Of a stretch of 64,000 nt of DNA, positions 54,963-64,000 are shown in pieces. A program made the position numbers and the translations under genes. The notes beneath the pieces are model-generated. The model did not search any database, was not told the DNA's origin, and was given only the letters and a program-made list of their open reading frames with translations. How positions within the stretch are numbered: the first letter of the stretch is position 1; every line of letters begins with the position of its first letter. Source of the stretch: Crotalaria pallida (lineage: Eukaryota; Streptophyta; Magnoliopsida; Fabales; Fabaceae); contig CM075649.1 of the NCBI GenBank assembly GCA_037953625.1, forward strand, positions 95,919,290 through 95,983,289, in the 5' to 3' direction.

Positions 54963-57900
54963 ATGTGCCTTCGAACAAAGGAGCGTAGATGGTACTTGGA
55001 TAGTGGATGTTCGAGGCATATGACGAGAGACAAAACGCACTTCATCGAACTTACTTCAAAAGGTGGTGGTCATGTGACATATGGCGACAACAACAAAGGC
55101 AAAATTCTAGGAGTGGGTAAGATTGGTAACGTATCTAACCTTATCATTGAAAATGTCCTATTGGTAGAAGGCTTAGAACACAACTTGCTTAGTATAAGCC
55201 AACTATGCGATATGGGCAACAATGTGACCTTTACTTCGGAATTTTGTTTTATTAAGAGTTGTATAGATGATAGTGTTAAGTTCGTAGGTCGTCGTTCTAA
55301 TAACACTTACTTAATTGACTTGGATGAGATAACTTCATTGTTTTCAACATGTTTTAAATCTTTTGATGATGAAGTTCGTCTTTGGCATCGACGAATTGCA
55401 CATGTCAATGTGAATAAATTAAATAAACTTTTACGAAAAGACTTAGTGATTGGTTTGCCTAAACTTAATTTTAAACTTGATAACGTTTGCGACTCATGTG
55501 AAAAATGTAAGCAAGTCAAAAATACTTTTAAACCAAAAAATGTGGTAAGCACAACAAAGCCATTGGAGTTAATCCACATGGATTTGTTTGGCCCATCACA
55601 AGTTCGAAGTTTAGGTGGCAATTACTATGGATTTGTTTTAGTAGATGACTTTACTCGATTCACATGGACTTTTTTTTTATCTGCAAAAAGTGAAACTTAT
55701 AAAAGTTTTAAAAAGTTTGCCAAGCTCATCCAAAATCAACTAAGTTTGAAAATAGTGTCTATTAGAAGTGACCACGGAGGTGAGTTTGAAAATGCTAAGT
55801 TTGATGCGTTTTGTGAAAAGTTCGGTATAGATCATCAATTTTCAGCCCCTAGGACTCCGGAGCAAAACGGAGTTGTAGAAAGGAAAAATAGAGTTTTAGA
55901 GGAACTTGCTCGTACTATGCTTAAAGAATCTAGAGTTCCTTCTTATTTTTGGGCTGATGCGGTAAATACCTCTTGTTATGTCATAAATAGGGTTCTTATC
56001 CGTCCTCATTTAAATAAAACACCTTATGAGCTTTTAAAAGGGCGAAAGCCAAATATCTCCTATTTTCATGTATTCGGATGTAAGGTGTTTGTTTTAAATA
56101 ACGGTAAGAATCTGGTCGGCAAGTTTGATTCTAAAGCCGACGAAGGTATATTCATAGGTTATTCAACCCATAGTAAAGCATATCGTATTTTTAACAAAAG
56201 GACTTTAACCGTAGAGGAATTGGTGCATATTGTATTTGATGAATCTCCGAAAGGAGATTGTGTTGTTTCTTGTGATGATGATCTTGCAGGTACTTTTATG
56301 GATCATGAGAAGTCAACACAACAACAAATAGTGGAGAATGAAGTTGAGCATGGAGAAGTGCAAACACATGATAAAGACTTAGCACAAGAGACACAACCTC
56401 AACTACCAATTGCTTGGAAGTCAAACAAAAATCACCCGGTCTCGAATATCTTAGGTGACATTGCTAAGGGGGTGGTAACCCGAAGCACATTGAACAATTT
56501 TTGTTATTATGTTGCTTTTGTATCGCAAGTAGAACCTAAGAATATTAGTGAGGCTCTTCAAGATGAGCATTGGGTTATGGCCATGCAAGATGAACTAAAT
56601 CAATTTGAAAGAAATCAAGTTTGGGAGCTTGTGCCAAAACCCGATGATCGTCCTGAAATCGGCACTCGTTGGGTTTATAGGAATAAACTAGATGAGTCGG
56701 GTATAATTGTTAGGAATAAAGCTAGGTTGGTAGCCAAGAAGAAGGGATAGATTATGATGAAACATATGCTCCCGTAGCTAGGTTAGAAGCCATTAGAATT
56801 CTACTCGCATTTGCATCTATAATGAACTTTAAAGTGTATCAAATGGACGTAAAAAGTGCTTTTCTTAACGGATACATTCAAGAGGAAGTGTATGTCTCAC
56901 AACCTCCCGGATTTGAAAGTTTTGAACATCCGGACTATGTTTTTAAACTTCAAAAGGCTTTGTATGGTCTTAAACAAGCTCCTAGAGCTTGGTATGATCG
57001 ACTAAGCAACTTTTTATTAGAAAAAGGTTTTAAAAGAGGTGTTGTGGACACTACACTTTTTATTGAAAGATCCGGTAAGGATATACTTTTGGTTCAAATA
57101 TATGTGGATGACATTATTTTTGGCGCAACTAACGAAATTTTGTGCAAGAAATTTTCTGAAACTATGCAGAGTGAATTCGAAATGTCTATGATGGGGGAGC
57201 TCACTTTCTTCCTTGGGCTTCAAATTAAGCAACTTGATGATGGGATCTACATCCATCAAGGCAAATATTGAAGAGAGCTTCTCAGACGGTTTGGCATGGA
57301 GTCATGCAAGCAAGTATCAACTCCAATGAGCGTTGCATGCTATTTAGACAAGGATGAAGCCGGGAAACCGGTTGAGGTAACAAAATACCGAGGCATGATA
57401 GGTAGTTTACTTTATTTAACTGCTTCTCGCCCTGATATTATGTTCAGTGTCTGTATGTGCGTGCGTTTTCAAGCTAATCCGAAAGAGTCACACTTAACTG
57501 CTGTTAAAAGGATTATGAAATATTTAAAAGGTACAACTAATACCGGTTTATGGTATCCTAGAGATGCCCTTTTAAAACTTATTGGTTATTCGGATTCCGA
57601 TTTTGCTGGTTGTAAAGTTGAAAGAAAGAGTACAAGCGGAACATTCCATTTGATTGGTAGTTCACTTGTCTCGTGGTTTTCTAAAAAGCAAAATTGTGTC
57701 GCTTTGTCAACCGCGGAAGTCGAATACATTGCGGTCGGAAGTTGTTGTGCTCAAATCCTTTGGATGAAGCAACAACTCTCGGATTTTGGTTTAATATTGT
57801 CAAAAATTCCTATTAAATGTGACAATACTTCCGCATTCAATTTAACTAAAAACCCGGTAATGCATTCAAGAACAAAACATATTGAGATTAGGCATCATTT

Positions 57901-58054
57901 TTTAAGAGATCATGTTCAAAAAGGTGATTGTGTCATTGAGTTTGTTCAAACTTCAGATCAATTAGCTGACATTTTTACAAAACCCTTACCAAGAGATACT
58001 TTCTATCGTATTAGAAGGGAGCTTGGTATTTTTGATGAATCTACTATTAGCTAA
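54963..58054 (+). pseudogene. pol of element I: protease, integrase, reverse transcriptase, RNase H
   Basis: Starts in the +1 frame relative to the end of gag, as in H. The protease WYLDSGCSRHMTR keeps its aspartate. The integrase shows an HHCC finger and D, D, E in HMDLFGPS, RSDHGGEF and GVVERKNRV. At about 56735 some 13 bases present in H are missing next to a CAAG repeat, shifting the frame. Reverse transcriptase continues with QIYVDDIIFGATN, a stop at 57269-57271 follows HQGKY, and RNase H runs to 58054 with GYSDSDFAGC and STAEVEYIAVGS. Apart from these two faults it is very well kept. Confidence 0.92.
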
Positions 58055-58819
58055 TTGCATTTGAAACTTTTATAATCACCTTAAAGCCTATTTCATTATG
58101 ATTTGTGTTTTTGAGTTGTTGTATTTTAAAAATTATTTCATAATTCTCTTGATAAGTAGTTGTGTGTGTATGTGTTTTCTATGTATGTTTCATTGCTTAA
58201 TTTTGTGTGCTAAATGCTAAGTGTTAATATGTGTGTTTGTGTATGAAAAACATTTTTACAAAATTTCAGAAATTTGAGTTTTTGTGCTTGTTACTCGATT
58301 AACAGTAGTCATTAATCCATTAAAATTTAAACCTCTTTCGGCATTACTCGATTAATGACACTGCTACTCGATTAATTTTTAAACTCCTTTCGCACTTACT
58401 CGATTAATGAAGTTGCTACTCGATTAAATTTTAAACTGCTTTCGCACTTAATCGATTAAGGTTTCTACTCGATTAAGGATCAAATTAATCGATTAATGGC
58501 TTCACTACTCGAGTAACGCGTGAATTTGATAAAAACTAATTTCCAGCACACTTGCTCATTTTTCTCTTTTTCTTTCTCTCTCTTCTCGAATGCTCTCCCC
58601 TCTCTCTTCACTTCTCACACACGGATATCATCAAAAATGCATCAAGGACTATTGTAATCGCCCAAAATCACACATTTCTTCCCATAATCCTTAAATATAA
58701 CACCAATACTCCCTCAATCCATCATCAATTTCACCAATTTCAGCCACAAATCTGTTTTCCCCCAAATTACCAAACCCTAACCCTAACTCACAGAACTCCA
58801 GCGCCTCTCAAGCACGAAA
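58055..58819 (+). promoter_or_regulatory. Region between pol and the extra gene of I, with palindrome cluster
   Basis: No gene. Nine palindromic or half-palindromic units lie between 58291 and 58516: TTACTCGATTAA, TACTCGATTAA, TTAATCGATTAA and TACTCGAGTAA, about 20 or 33 bases apart, several preceded by TTTCGGCATT or TTTCGCACTT. After them comes a CT-rich, leader-like stretch up to the ATG at 58820. The position matches the cluster of H, but I see no clear TATA box here. Confidence 0.55.
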
Positions 58820-59980
58820 ATGGCTTCTTCCTCTTCTCAACCACCACGAAAGAAGACCAAACAGCATGCGGGCCGGAATGATCCATGGTTTTCTCAGGCG
58901 AAACGCGAAACTAGGGCTCCTAAGTTTGACCGCCGCAGCTTTGGCATCATACGGTATGTGAATTATGCTTGGCTGAGAAAGGAACGCTTTAATTTCTATG
59001 ATGATCTTGTCTTTCAGAATGTTCAAAAGTTTTTGGAGTTTGATACTCACTACTATCCTAGATTAGTACGGCAATTTTATCAAAATTTTACTAAGATAGA
59101 TGGTGAATATCAGAGTCAAGTTAGGGGTGTGCACTTTGTGATAAAACTTGATGATTTGAGACTGTTATTTGGTTTAGAGGATAAGGGTACTTTTATTGGC
59201 GATGATGAATGTATTGATTTGGATGTGGAACCTGGCACTGTCTATGCAGATATTATTAGGGATGGTGAAGTTTGGGATAATAAAACCAAAAATGTTTCTT
59301 TGTTACATGCTGATGATCGGGTGTTGATGTACATTATTGCTTATTGTCTACTTCCTAAGGGTAATCAGAACTATGCTCAGGTTCAGGAGGATGATTTAAA
59401 GCTTTTTCATGGTATTAAGAAAAAGTATGAAATTAACTGGAACAAGACAATTTTGGCTAGGATGCACTCGGCTGCTGATTCTGCTCCTACTCAATATCTT
59501 CCATATCCGATGCATGTCACAAAATTGCTTAGGCATTATAGAGTTCCCATTCCGGATGATGAGTCATATGTGAGAGATGCTAAAAAGAATTGGTGCTTGA
59601 TTGCTAATCATGTTAGCTACATGAAAATTGGATTTCACAAGCCGACAAGGACATGGTTATGGAAATCTCAGATCAAGGCTTTGGAGCAAGATGCTCCAGC
59701 TCCTCCTGCTGCCCAAGGTGGTCCTGCTGCTCCTCCTCCACATGTTGATCCTATGGAAATGGATCAAGGGCCGAATCTTGAGGATTTTATTGATTTTGAC
59801 AATTTGGATGCCCCGTTTGATGCGCAGGCTACACATAATTCATTGGTTCAGCACATTGATGAGCAACTAGAGGCTATAGAGCATCGTCAGGATATCAAGA
59901 ACCTTGCTATGGAGCAACGGTTGATGGAGCATTTTTCTAGTCTTTTCACCCAGCACTTTCCACCTCCACCAAACCCTTAG
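58820..59980 (+). CDS. Extra (env-position) gene of element I, intact
   Basis: 386 codons. A basic, serine-rich start (MASSSSQPPRKKTKQ, a possible nuclear signal) is followed by a region (about 30-280) with FLEFDTHYYPRLVRQFYQN, RGVHFVIKLDDLRLLFGL and QYLPYPMHVTKLLRHYRVPIP, then a proline/alanine-rich linker and a charged C-terminus that may form a coiled coil. No signal peptide or membrane segment is apparent, which speaks against an envelope protein. The middle resembles the plant family named putative plant transposon protein (from memory). The matching gene in H is about the same length but broken. Function unknown. Confidence 0.8.
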   Translation: MASSSSQPPRKKTKQHAGRNDPWFSQAKRETRAPKFDRRSFGIIRYVNYAWLRKERFNFYDDLVFQNVQKFLEFDTHYYPRLVRQFYQNFTKIDGEYQSQVRGVHFVIKLDDLRLLFGLEDKGTFIGDDECIDLDVEPGTVYADIIRDGEVWDNKTKNVSLLHADDRVLMYIIAYCLLPKGNQNYAQVQEDDLKLFHGIKKKYEINWNKTILARMHSAADSAPTQYLPYPMHVTKLLRHYRVPIPDDESYVRDAKKNWCLIANHVSYMKIGFHKPTRTWLWKSQIKALEQDAPAPPAAQGGPAAPPPHVDPMEMDQGPNLEDFIDFDNLDAPFDAQATHNSLVQHIDEQLEAIEHRQDIKNLAMEQRLMEHFSSLFTQHFPPPPNP

Positions 59981-60480
59981 TCCTTGTGGTTTCACTTGAT
60001 GATTTTCACATTTCGGCTGCACCACTGTTTTCTCTCTATTTCACTGACTTTTGCTGATTTAGACTTATGCTTTTGCTGGTTTCTACTGATGGTTTTATGT
60101 TGTTGTTTTATGATGTTTATGCTGATATTTCACTGAATGGACAGCTATGTTAATGTTATGGTTGATGTACTTAGGGCCTTGTGTATGGCCTAGACTAGTT
60201 TCTGTTATGTTTTATGCACTCTGATTGTGGTATTACTTATGTTTTCTGGACTCTATTTGTGATGATATTATGGATTGCTATTATGTGTTTTTAGCACTAT
60301 TTTGTACTATAATGTGGTATTTGGATTGCATTGTGATTATGGTCTTGGTTATGGCCTATGTTATTTACTACATTTTATGTCTTTAATTTGTGCTTATTAT
60401 CATATATCCATTGTATATCGCTTACCTCCAACTTTTGGCAAAGGACTTTTCTATTAAATTTAAATCTTTTTAATGATGCC
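59981..60480 (+). other. Non-coding stretch of I after the extra gene
   Basis: 500 bp, T- and G-rich, no convincing gene. Probably the 3' part of the extra gene transcript before the purine tracts. Confidence 0.5.
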
Positions 60481-60624
60481 AAAAGGGGGAGAAATATTTG
60501 TTGATGTTGTTTTGTAGGATTAGTTTTTATTTATTTTTCCTAAGTGTATTACATTTAGGGGGAGTATTTAAGAACTTAATGCTTAATTGTAAGGAAGGTT
60601 TGTCATCATCAAAAAGGGGGAGTT
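60480..60624 (+). other. Three purine tracts of element I
   Basis: AAAAGGGGGAGA near 60481, TTAGGGGGAG near 60555 and AAAAAGGGGGAG at 60611; the last abuts the 3' LTR and is the working polypurine tract. Repeated internal tracts are known from Sireviruses, and H has the same arrangement. Confidence 0.75.
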
Positions 60625-62070
60625 TGTAGAGTTTTGATGTTTTGATGATAACACACTTATGCCCAACAACAACATTCAACAAAGCAAGCAACCACTCATG
60701 AAGATTAGAATAGGTTTATTTTAATTTCTAATCAATGTAATATTTTATTTTATGTTTGCATATCATGAGAGTGGGTGGTAGCTTTAGGGAATGTCAATTA
60801 GATTTATAATATTGTTTGATTATTAGTGAAGAAATATTAATCTTGATAAAATAGCTCTAAATAAAGTACTTGTCAAAGTATATTTGCAAAACTTTATTTT
60901 TAATCACTGTTTGTGAGGGTTAATCGATTAGTGTGTTAACAGTTAATCGATTAGCACGATTTAACACAGGTTAATCGAGTAATGTGTTTTATGTTAATCG
61001 ATTAATTTATGTCAGTTCTGAAAAATAATATTTTGTTTAAAAAGACTTGATTTCAACTTTGACAAGGTTACACACTCTTTCATAATTTTCATATAGAGAA
61101 ACATACTTTCAGATTTTCAAGAGCTATTACTACTTTTCTATTGTGATATCAAGATTCAACTACTTTCAATTTTCTTCACTCAATGATCTTTCAATATTCT
61201 AAGTCCTATTGAAATTCAAGTATTCTAGTTCTAGTATTTGTGTTGAAGCAACTTGCAACAAGAAGGTTGTATACTCAAGGTTTCAACAAAGAAGTGAAGA
61301 ATTCACGAATCAAGACTTTGAAGATTCTCAAAGCAATTTTGAAAAGGAATTTGGTTGGAAGCATCTTCAACAAATTCAAGAGGGCAAGATACGGATTCAA
61401 TTGGGTAGAATATCAAAGAGATTGGTACACTCTTTGAAAGGGGTTAAGATAGGATAACTAGTGAGAGTTGCATCTTAACATTGTATTCTAACAATTGAAG
61501 TATCTAGTAGAAACTCTTTATCTTTTGATAAAGGGGACTGGAGTAGCTCTCAGTGGTAGAGAGTGAACCAGGATAAAATCTTGTCTTCCTTGCTTTTATT
61601 TCTTCTAGTTTTCATTAACCAAGAACAATTGAATTAGGTTTAATTTGGGGTTTTTCAATTCCTTGTTAATTAACCTAAATTGGCTTGGTAAATTTACTTG
61701 ATATTGTTCAATCATTCATTCATCATTTGTTGGTGCATCAAAGCATTGTAATCTCCTTTGAATTTGGTTTAAAACTGAATTTGCGTCAGTTACTGTTCTT
61801 ATTAATCGAGTAAACCGATTTGTTAGTCGATTAATTTTTAAGTTGCTTTCGACATTAATCGAGTAACACTTTAGTTAATCGATTAGTTTGAAAGTAAGCT
61901 TCGGCATTAATCGATTAATACTGGAATTAATCGATTAACCAGTACATTTTTGTAAGAAAATTTATTTTCTCAAATCCATTCTCTTTGGTAATCGAAATAT
62001 TTGTATTAAGGCTTCAAAATTCTATTCACCCCCCTCTAGACTATTTTGAGCCGCTTGTTGGTTTCCAACA
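60625..62070 (+). repeat. 3' LTR of element I
   Basis: 1446 bp, TGTAGAGTTT...TTTCCAACA, the uninterrupted copy. It contains the early cluster (60932-61018), the shared block GTGAACCAGGATAAA (61563-61577) and a late cluster (61801-61941). Confidence 0.95.
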
Positions 62071-62075
62071 CCTTT
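62071..62075. other. Target-site duplication of element I, right copy (CCTTT)
   Basis: Exact repeat of 49893-49897. Confidence 0.93.
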
Positions 62076-62944
62076 TATGCAAACCTTAGGCTGCATGATG
62101 ACATATTAGAATCCATGGTTGAAGGATTTGTCTTTACTATTAAAGCTAGAGATCTGTTTCATGTATTGGGACTGTCTCGACATGGGGAAAATTCTTTAAG
62201 AGCAAATGTCGATGCAATTTTTCAAAATTTGATGCGCCCCGGTGTGTATGGGTCGAAGGGCCTAAGAATTCTAAATCGATGACTGCTCAATCTAGGGTAT
62301 TGCATTATATAGTCTCCCACCAGCTTGTCCCTCAAACTTCACCCAACTATGCCAAACCCACCAACCAAGAGCTTAGACTATTTCATGCCATCCTAAACCA
62401 TGAGAGGCTGAATTGGTGCCGAATTATTCTTGATAGGATGTTATCCGGTGCTAGGTCTAGGCATCCTAAATGGTTACCCTACCCTATGCATGTGTCTCGC
62501 CTCTTATCCCATTTTAATGTGCCAATCCCACAAAATGAAGAGTGCTCGATCCTTCAAGCCAATCTGCATTGTTTAAACAATGGTGCTCTTAAGCTTTAAG
62601 GGATGGAATTTTATGCACCTAGGGGTGAGTACATGTGGAAGGAGGATGTGGCAGACCTCAACAGAGCAGCAAATGTTGCAGCACAACAAGGTGTTGATGC
62701 TGAGCAGTTAGAGGAGGAGGCTGCCGCATTTTATGACGCTGAGGGTAGTCATCCGGTTGAGGACGAGATCGATTTTGACAACTTTAATGGTTCTCATCCA
62801 GATTTTGGTTTTGATGGTTCGGATTGGAGGGACAATGTCATCTCTAGGCTGGATACCCTCGATGGGAGGGTGGACTCACTTGCTTCTGTCATTGATGCCC
62901 AACGAGATGACATTGCTAGTCTTGATGCTCGGATGGGTGCATAG
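62076..62944 (+). pseudogene. Extra (env-position) gene of H, second part
   Basis: Resumes after the CCTTT duplication with YANLRLHDDILESMVEG, then FTIKARDLFHVLGL. A single-base shift between about 62240 and 62279 leads to the frame with RLFHAILNHERLNW and WLPYPMHVSRLLSHFNVPIP, blocks shared with the gene of I (LPYPMHVTKLLRHYRVPIP). A stop at 62597-62599 is followed in the same frame by an acidic, then heptad-like C-terminus to 62944. Together with 49637-49897 it would be about 375 codons long. Confidence 0.8.
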
Positions 62945-63575
62945 TGGACCATTCTTTACTCCCGGCTGGATGAGCATCCCGATCGGATGGATCGCCGTTT
63001 TGATGAGATGATGGCTGCTTTTAACCGCTTTTATCCCCCTTCTGATGATCCACCTCCATCCATGTTTTGATGATGCTGTTTTAGACATTTTTTTTGCTTT
63101 TCAGTTTTAATGCTTTTGTTGAAACATTATGTATTTTTGTTTTGGGAGTTAGTCTTAGATCTTTTGTACTTGTTGCACTTTAAGTAATTTGTGTTTGATG
63201 CATCATTTCGAATTTTTTTTTCTGCTTCTTTTGGTGCAAAGTTTCAAGAGGAGCTCTGATGCTTTATTCATGGAAAATTTGGATAATGGGGTCCTAATTA
63301 TTATTCTCTCCTCCTTTATCTTTTTCTCAAAAGGTTATCTCTTTTTTTGTTAATGACAAAAAGGGGGAGAAAATGCACTTGTTCATACACTCTTGTTGTT
63401 GTAATAAATTATTTAACTGCTTTGCTAGAACATGCTGAATATTGACAGGTTTAGTATGGTTGTTGTATTGAGGGGGAGTTACCTCACAAAGAAAACCATC
63501 ATATGCAAGCAACATCATATGGTATCAAGACTCAACAAGTGTTAATTATTTTGTCATCACCAAAAAGGGGGAGAT
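62945..63575 (+). other. 3' region of H with three purine tracts
   Basis: No gene. Purine tracts AAAAAGGGGGAGA near 63357-63370, GAGGGGGAG near 63470 and AAAAAGGGGGAGA at 63562-63574; the last abuts the LTR. Confidence 0.7.
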
Positions 63576-64000
63576 TGTAAATTCAATGCTCCTAGCAACT
63601 ATTTGGATATGATTTTGATGATGACAAAGTAATTCAGAATCAAGCTTTGAAGACAATGGAACAACAACAAGAAATCAAGAAATTTTTCAAGTGCATACTC
63701 ATTCTCAATTTGGTTGTAACTGTAATTTATTATTTATGTTGAGAGTGGGTAGAATTAGTTAATCTTTTCTAAAGGGTAAAATAATTAATATGATCATTAG
63801 GTTGAGATTAACTTGAATTAATAATTGAGAAGAAAAACAAAAAGGGAAAAATCAATTTTTACCATCTCTGATCAAAACACTCGAGTGTTTTGATAAAGAC
63901 TCGAGTCTCCACTCGAGTATTCTGAAAAAGACTCGAGTGTTGGTGCCAGATCAGCAAATATAACCGTTGGTCTTGTACATGCAACGGATCTTTTTCAGTC
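63576..64000 (+). repeat. 3' LTR of element H (first 425 bases)
   Basis: Matches 42296-42720 with about eight differences, the densest at the very end of the window. The first ACTCGAGT here is perfect where the 5' LTR has ATTCGAGT. Confidence 0.95.

Larger units (their letters stand above)
49898..62070 (+). mobile_element. Element I: Sirevirus-like Ty1/copia LTR retrotransposon inside H
   Basis: 12.2 kb including the solo LTR J. LTR 49898-53086 (with J at 50781-52494), primer site, gag, pol, palindrome region, extra gene 58820-59980, three purine tracts, LTR 60625-62070, duplication CCTTT. The first 883 bases of both LTRs seem to differ at a single position by eye, so the insertion is young. 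Even so gag has a frameshift and pol has a deletion and a stop, while the extra gene is open. Confidence 0.93.
42296..64000 (+). mobile_element. Element H: Sirevirus-like Ty1/copia LTR retrotransposon, split by I, right end outside
   Basis: LTR 42296-43849, primer site, gag, pol in the order protease, integrase, reverse transcriptase, RNase H (the copia order), a palindrome cluster, an extra gene interrupted by element I (49898-62070), three purine tracts, and the first 425 bases of the 3' LTR from 63576. The comparable LTR parts differ at roughly eight positions. gag is open; pol has four stops and two lost catalytic residues. The extra gene after pol, long LTRs and repeated purine tracts fit the Sirevirus lineage. 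Confidence 0.9.

Noticed and set aside
58820..59980. Envelope protein in I
   Set aside because: No signal peptide, no membrane segment; the sequence resembles plant transposon-associated proteins instead.
1..64000. tRNA, rRNA or host protein genes
   Set aside because: I looked for them on both strands and found none I could support.

Overview
This window looks like nuclear DNA of a flowering plant, probably a eudicot. I recognise no host gene in it. Essentially all of it is LTR retrotransposons inserted into one another. The plant call rests on Ty1/copia elements of the Sirevirus type (primer site TGGTATCAGAGC, extra gene after pol), Ty3/gypsy elements of the Tat type (antisense gene after pol, second RNase H) and a chromovirus-like gypsy element. 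I call the elements A to J.

Layout. A (Tat, + strand) fills 1-19107 and is split by B (554-8800, - strand), a related element that has gag-protease and an antisense gene but no reverse transcriptase. A itself sits in intron 1 of the antisense gene of D (Tat, - strand, 19108-28406; its other end lies left of the window). D abuts F, a very long LTR (28407-33137) that cuts the integrase of E, a chromovirus-like element on the - strand (33138-36910 and 41539-42295). E is also split by G (36911-41538), a short non-autonomous element with perfect boundaries. H (Sirevirus-like copia, + strand) starts at 42296 and runs off the right edge. H is split by I (49898-62070), a related copia element whose 5' LTR holds J (50781-52494), a solo LTR. 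Target-site duplications are exact for B (GGTGA), G (TAAAG), I (CCTTT) and J (TCTAG).

Coding state. The pol genes of A, D, E, H and I are all broken by stops, frameshifts or lost catalytic residues. The most intact reading frames are the two-exon antisense gene of B (743 codons), the 386-residue gene after pol in I, and gag of H. Nothing here looks able to transpose by itself; B and G would depend on proteins from elsewhere.

Most interesting signals. (1) H carries clusters of the palindrome ACTCGAGT, and I carries TTAATCGATTAA or mixed forms, each at the same three places: early LTR, late LTR and between pol and the extra gene. In H the third cluster is followed by a clear TATA box, which suggests a private promoter for the extra gene. 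(2) The antisense gene of the Tat-type elements keeps a phase-1 intron, G-box-like upstream motifs and a 3' hairpin motif, and is open throughout in B, which has lost pol. (3) H and I share the same +1 frame displacement between gag and pol.
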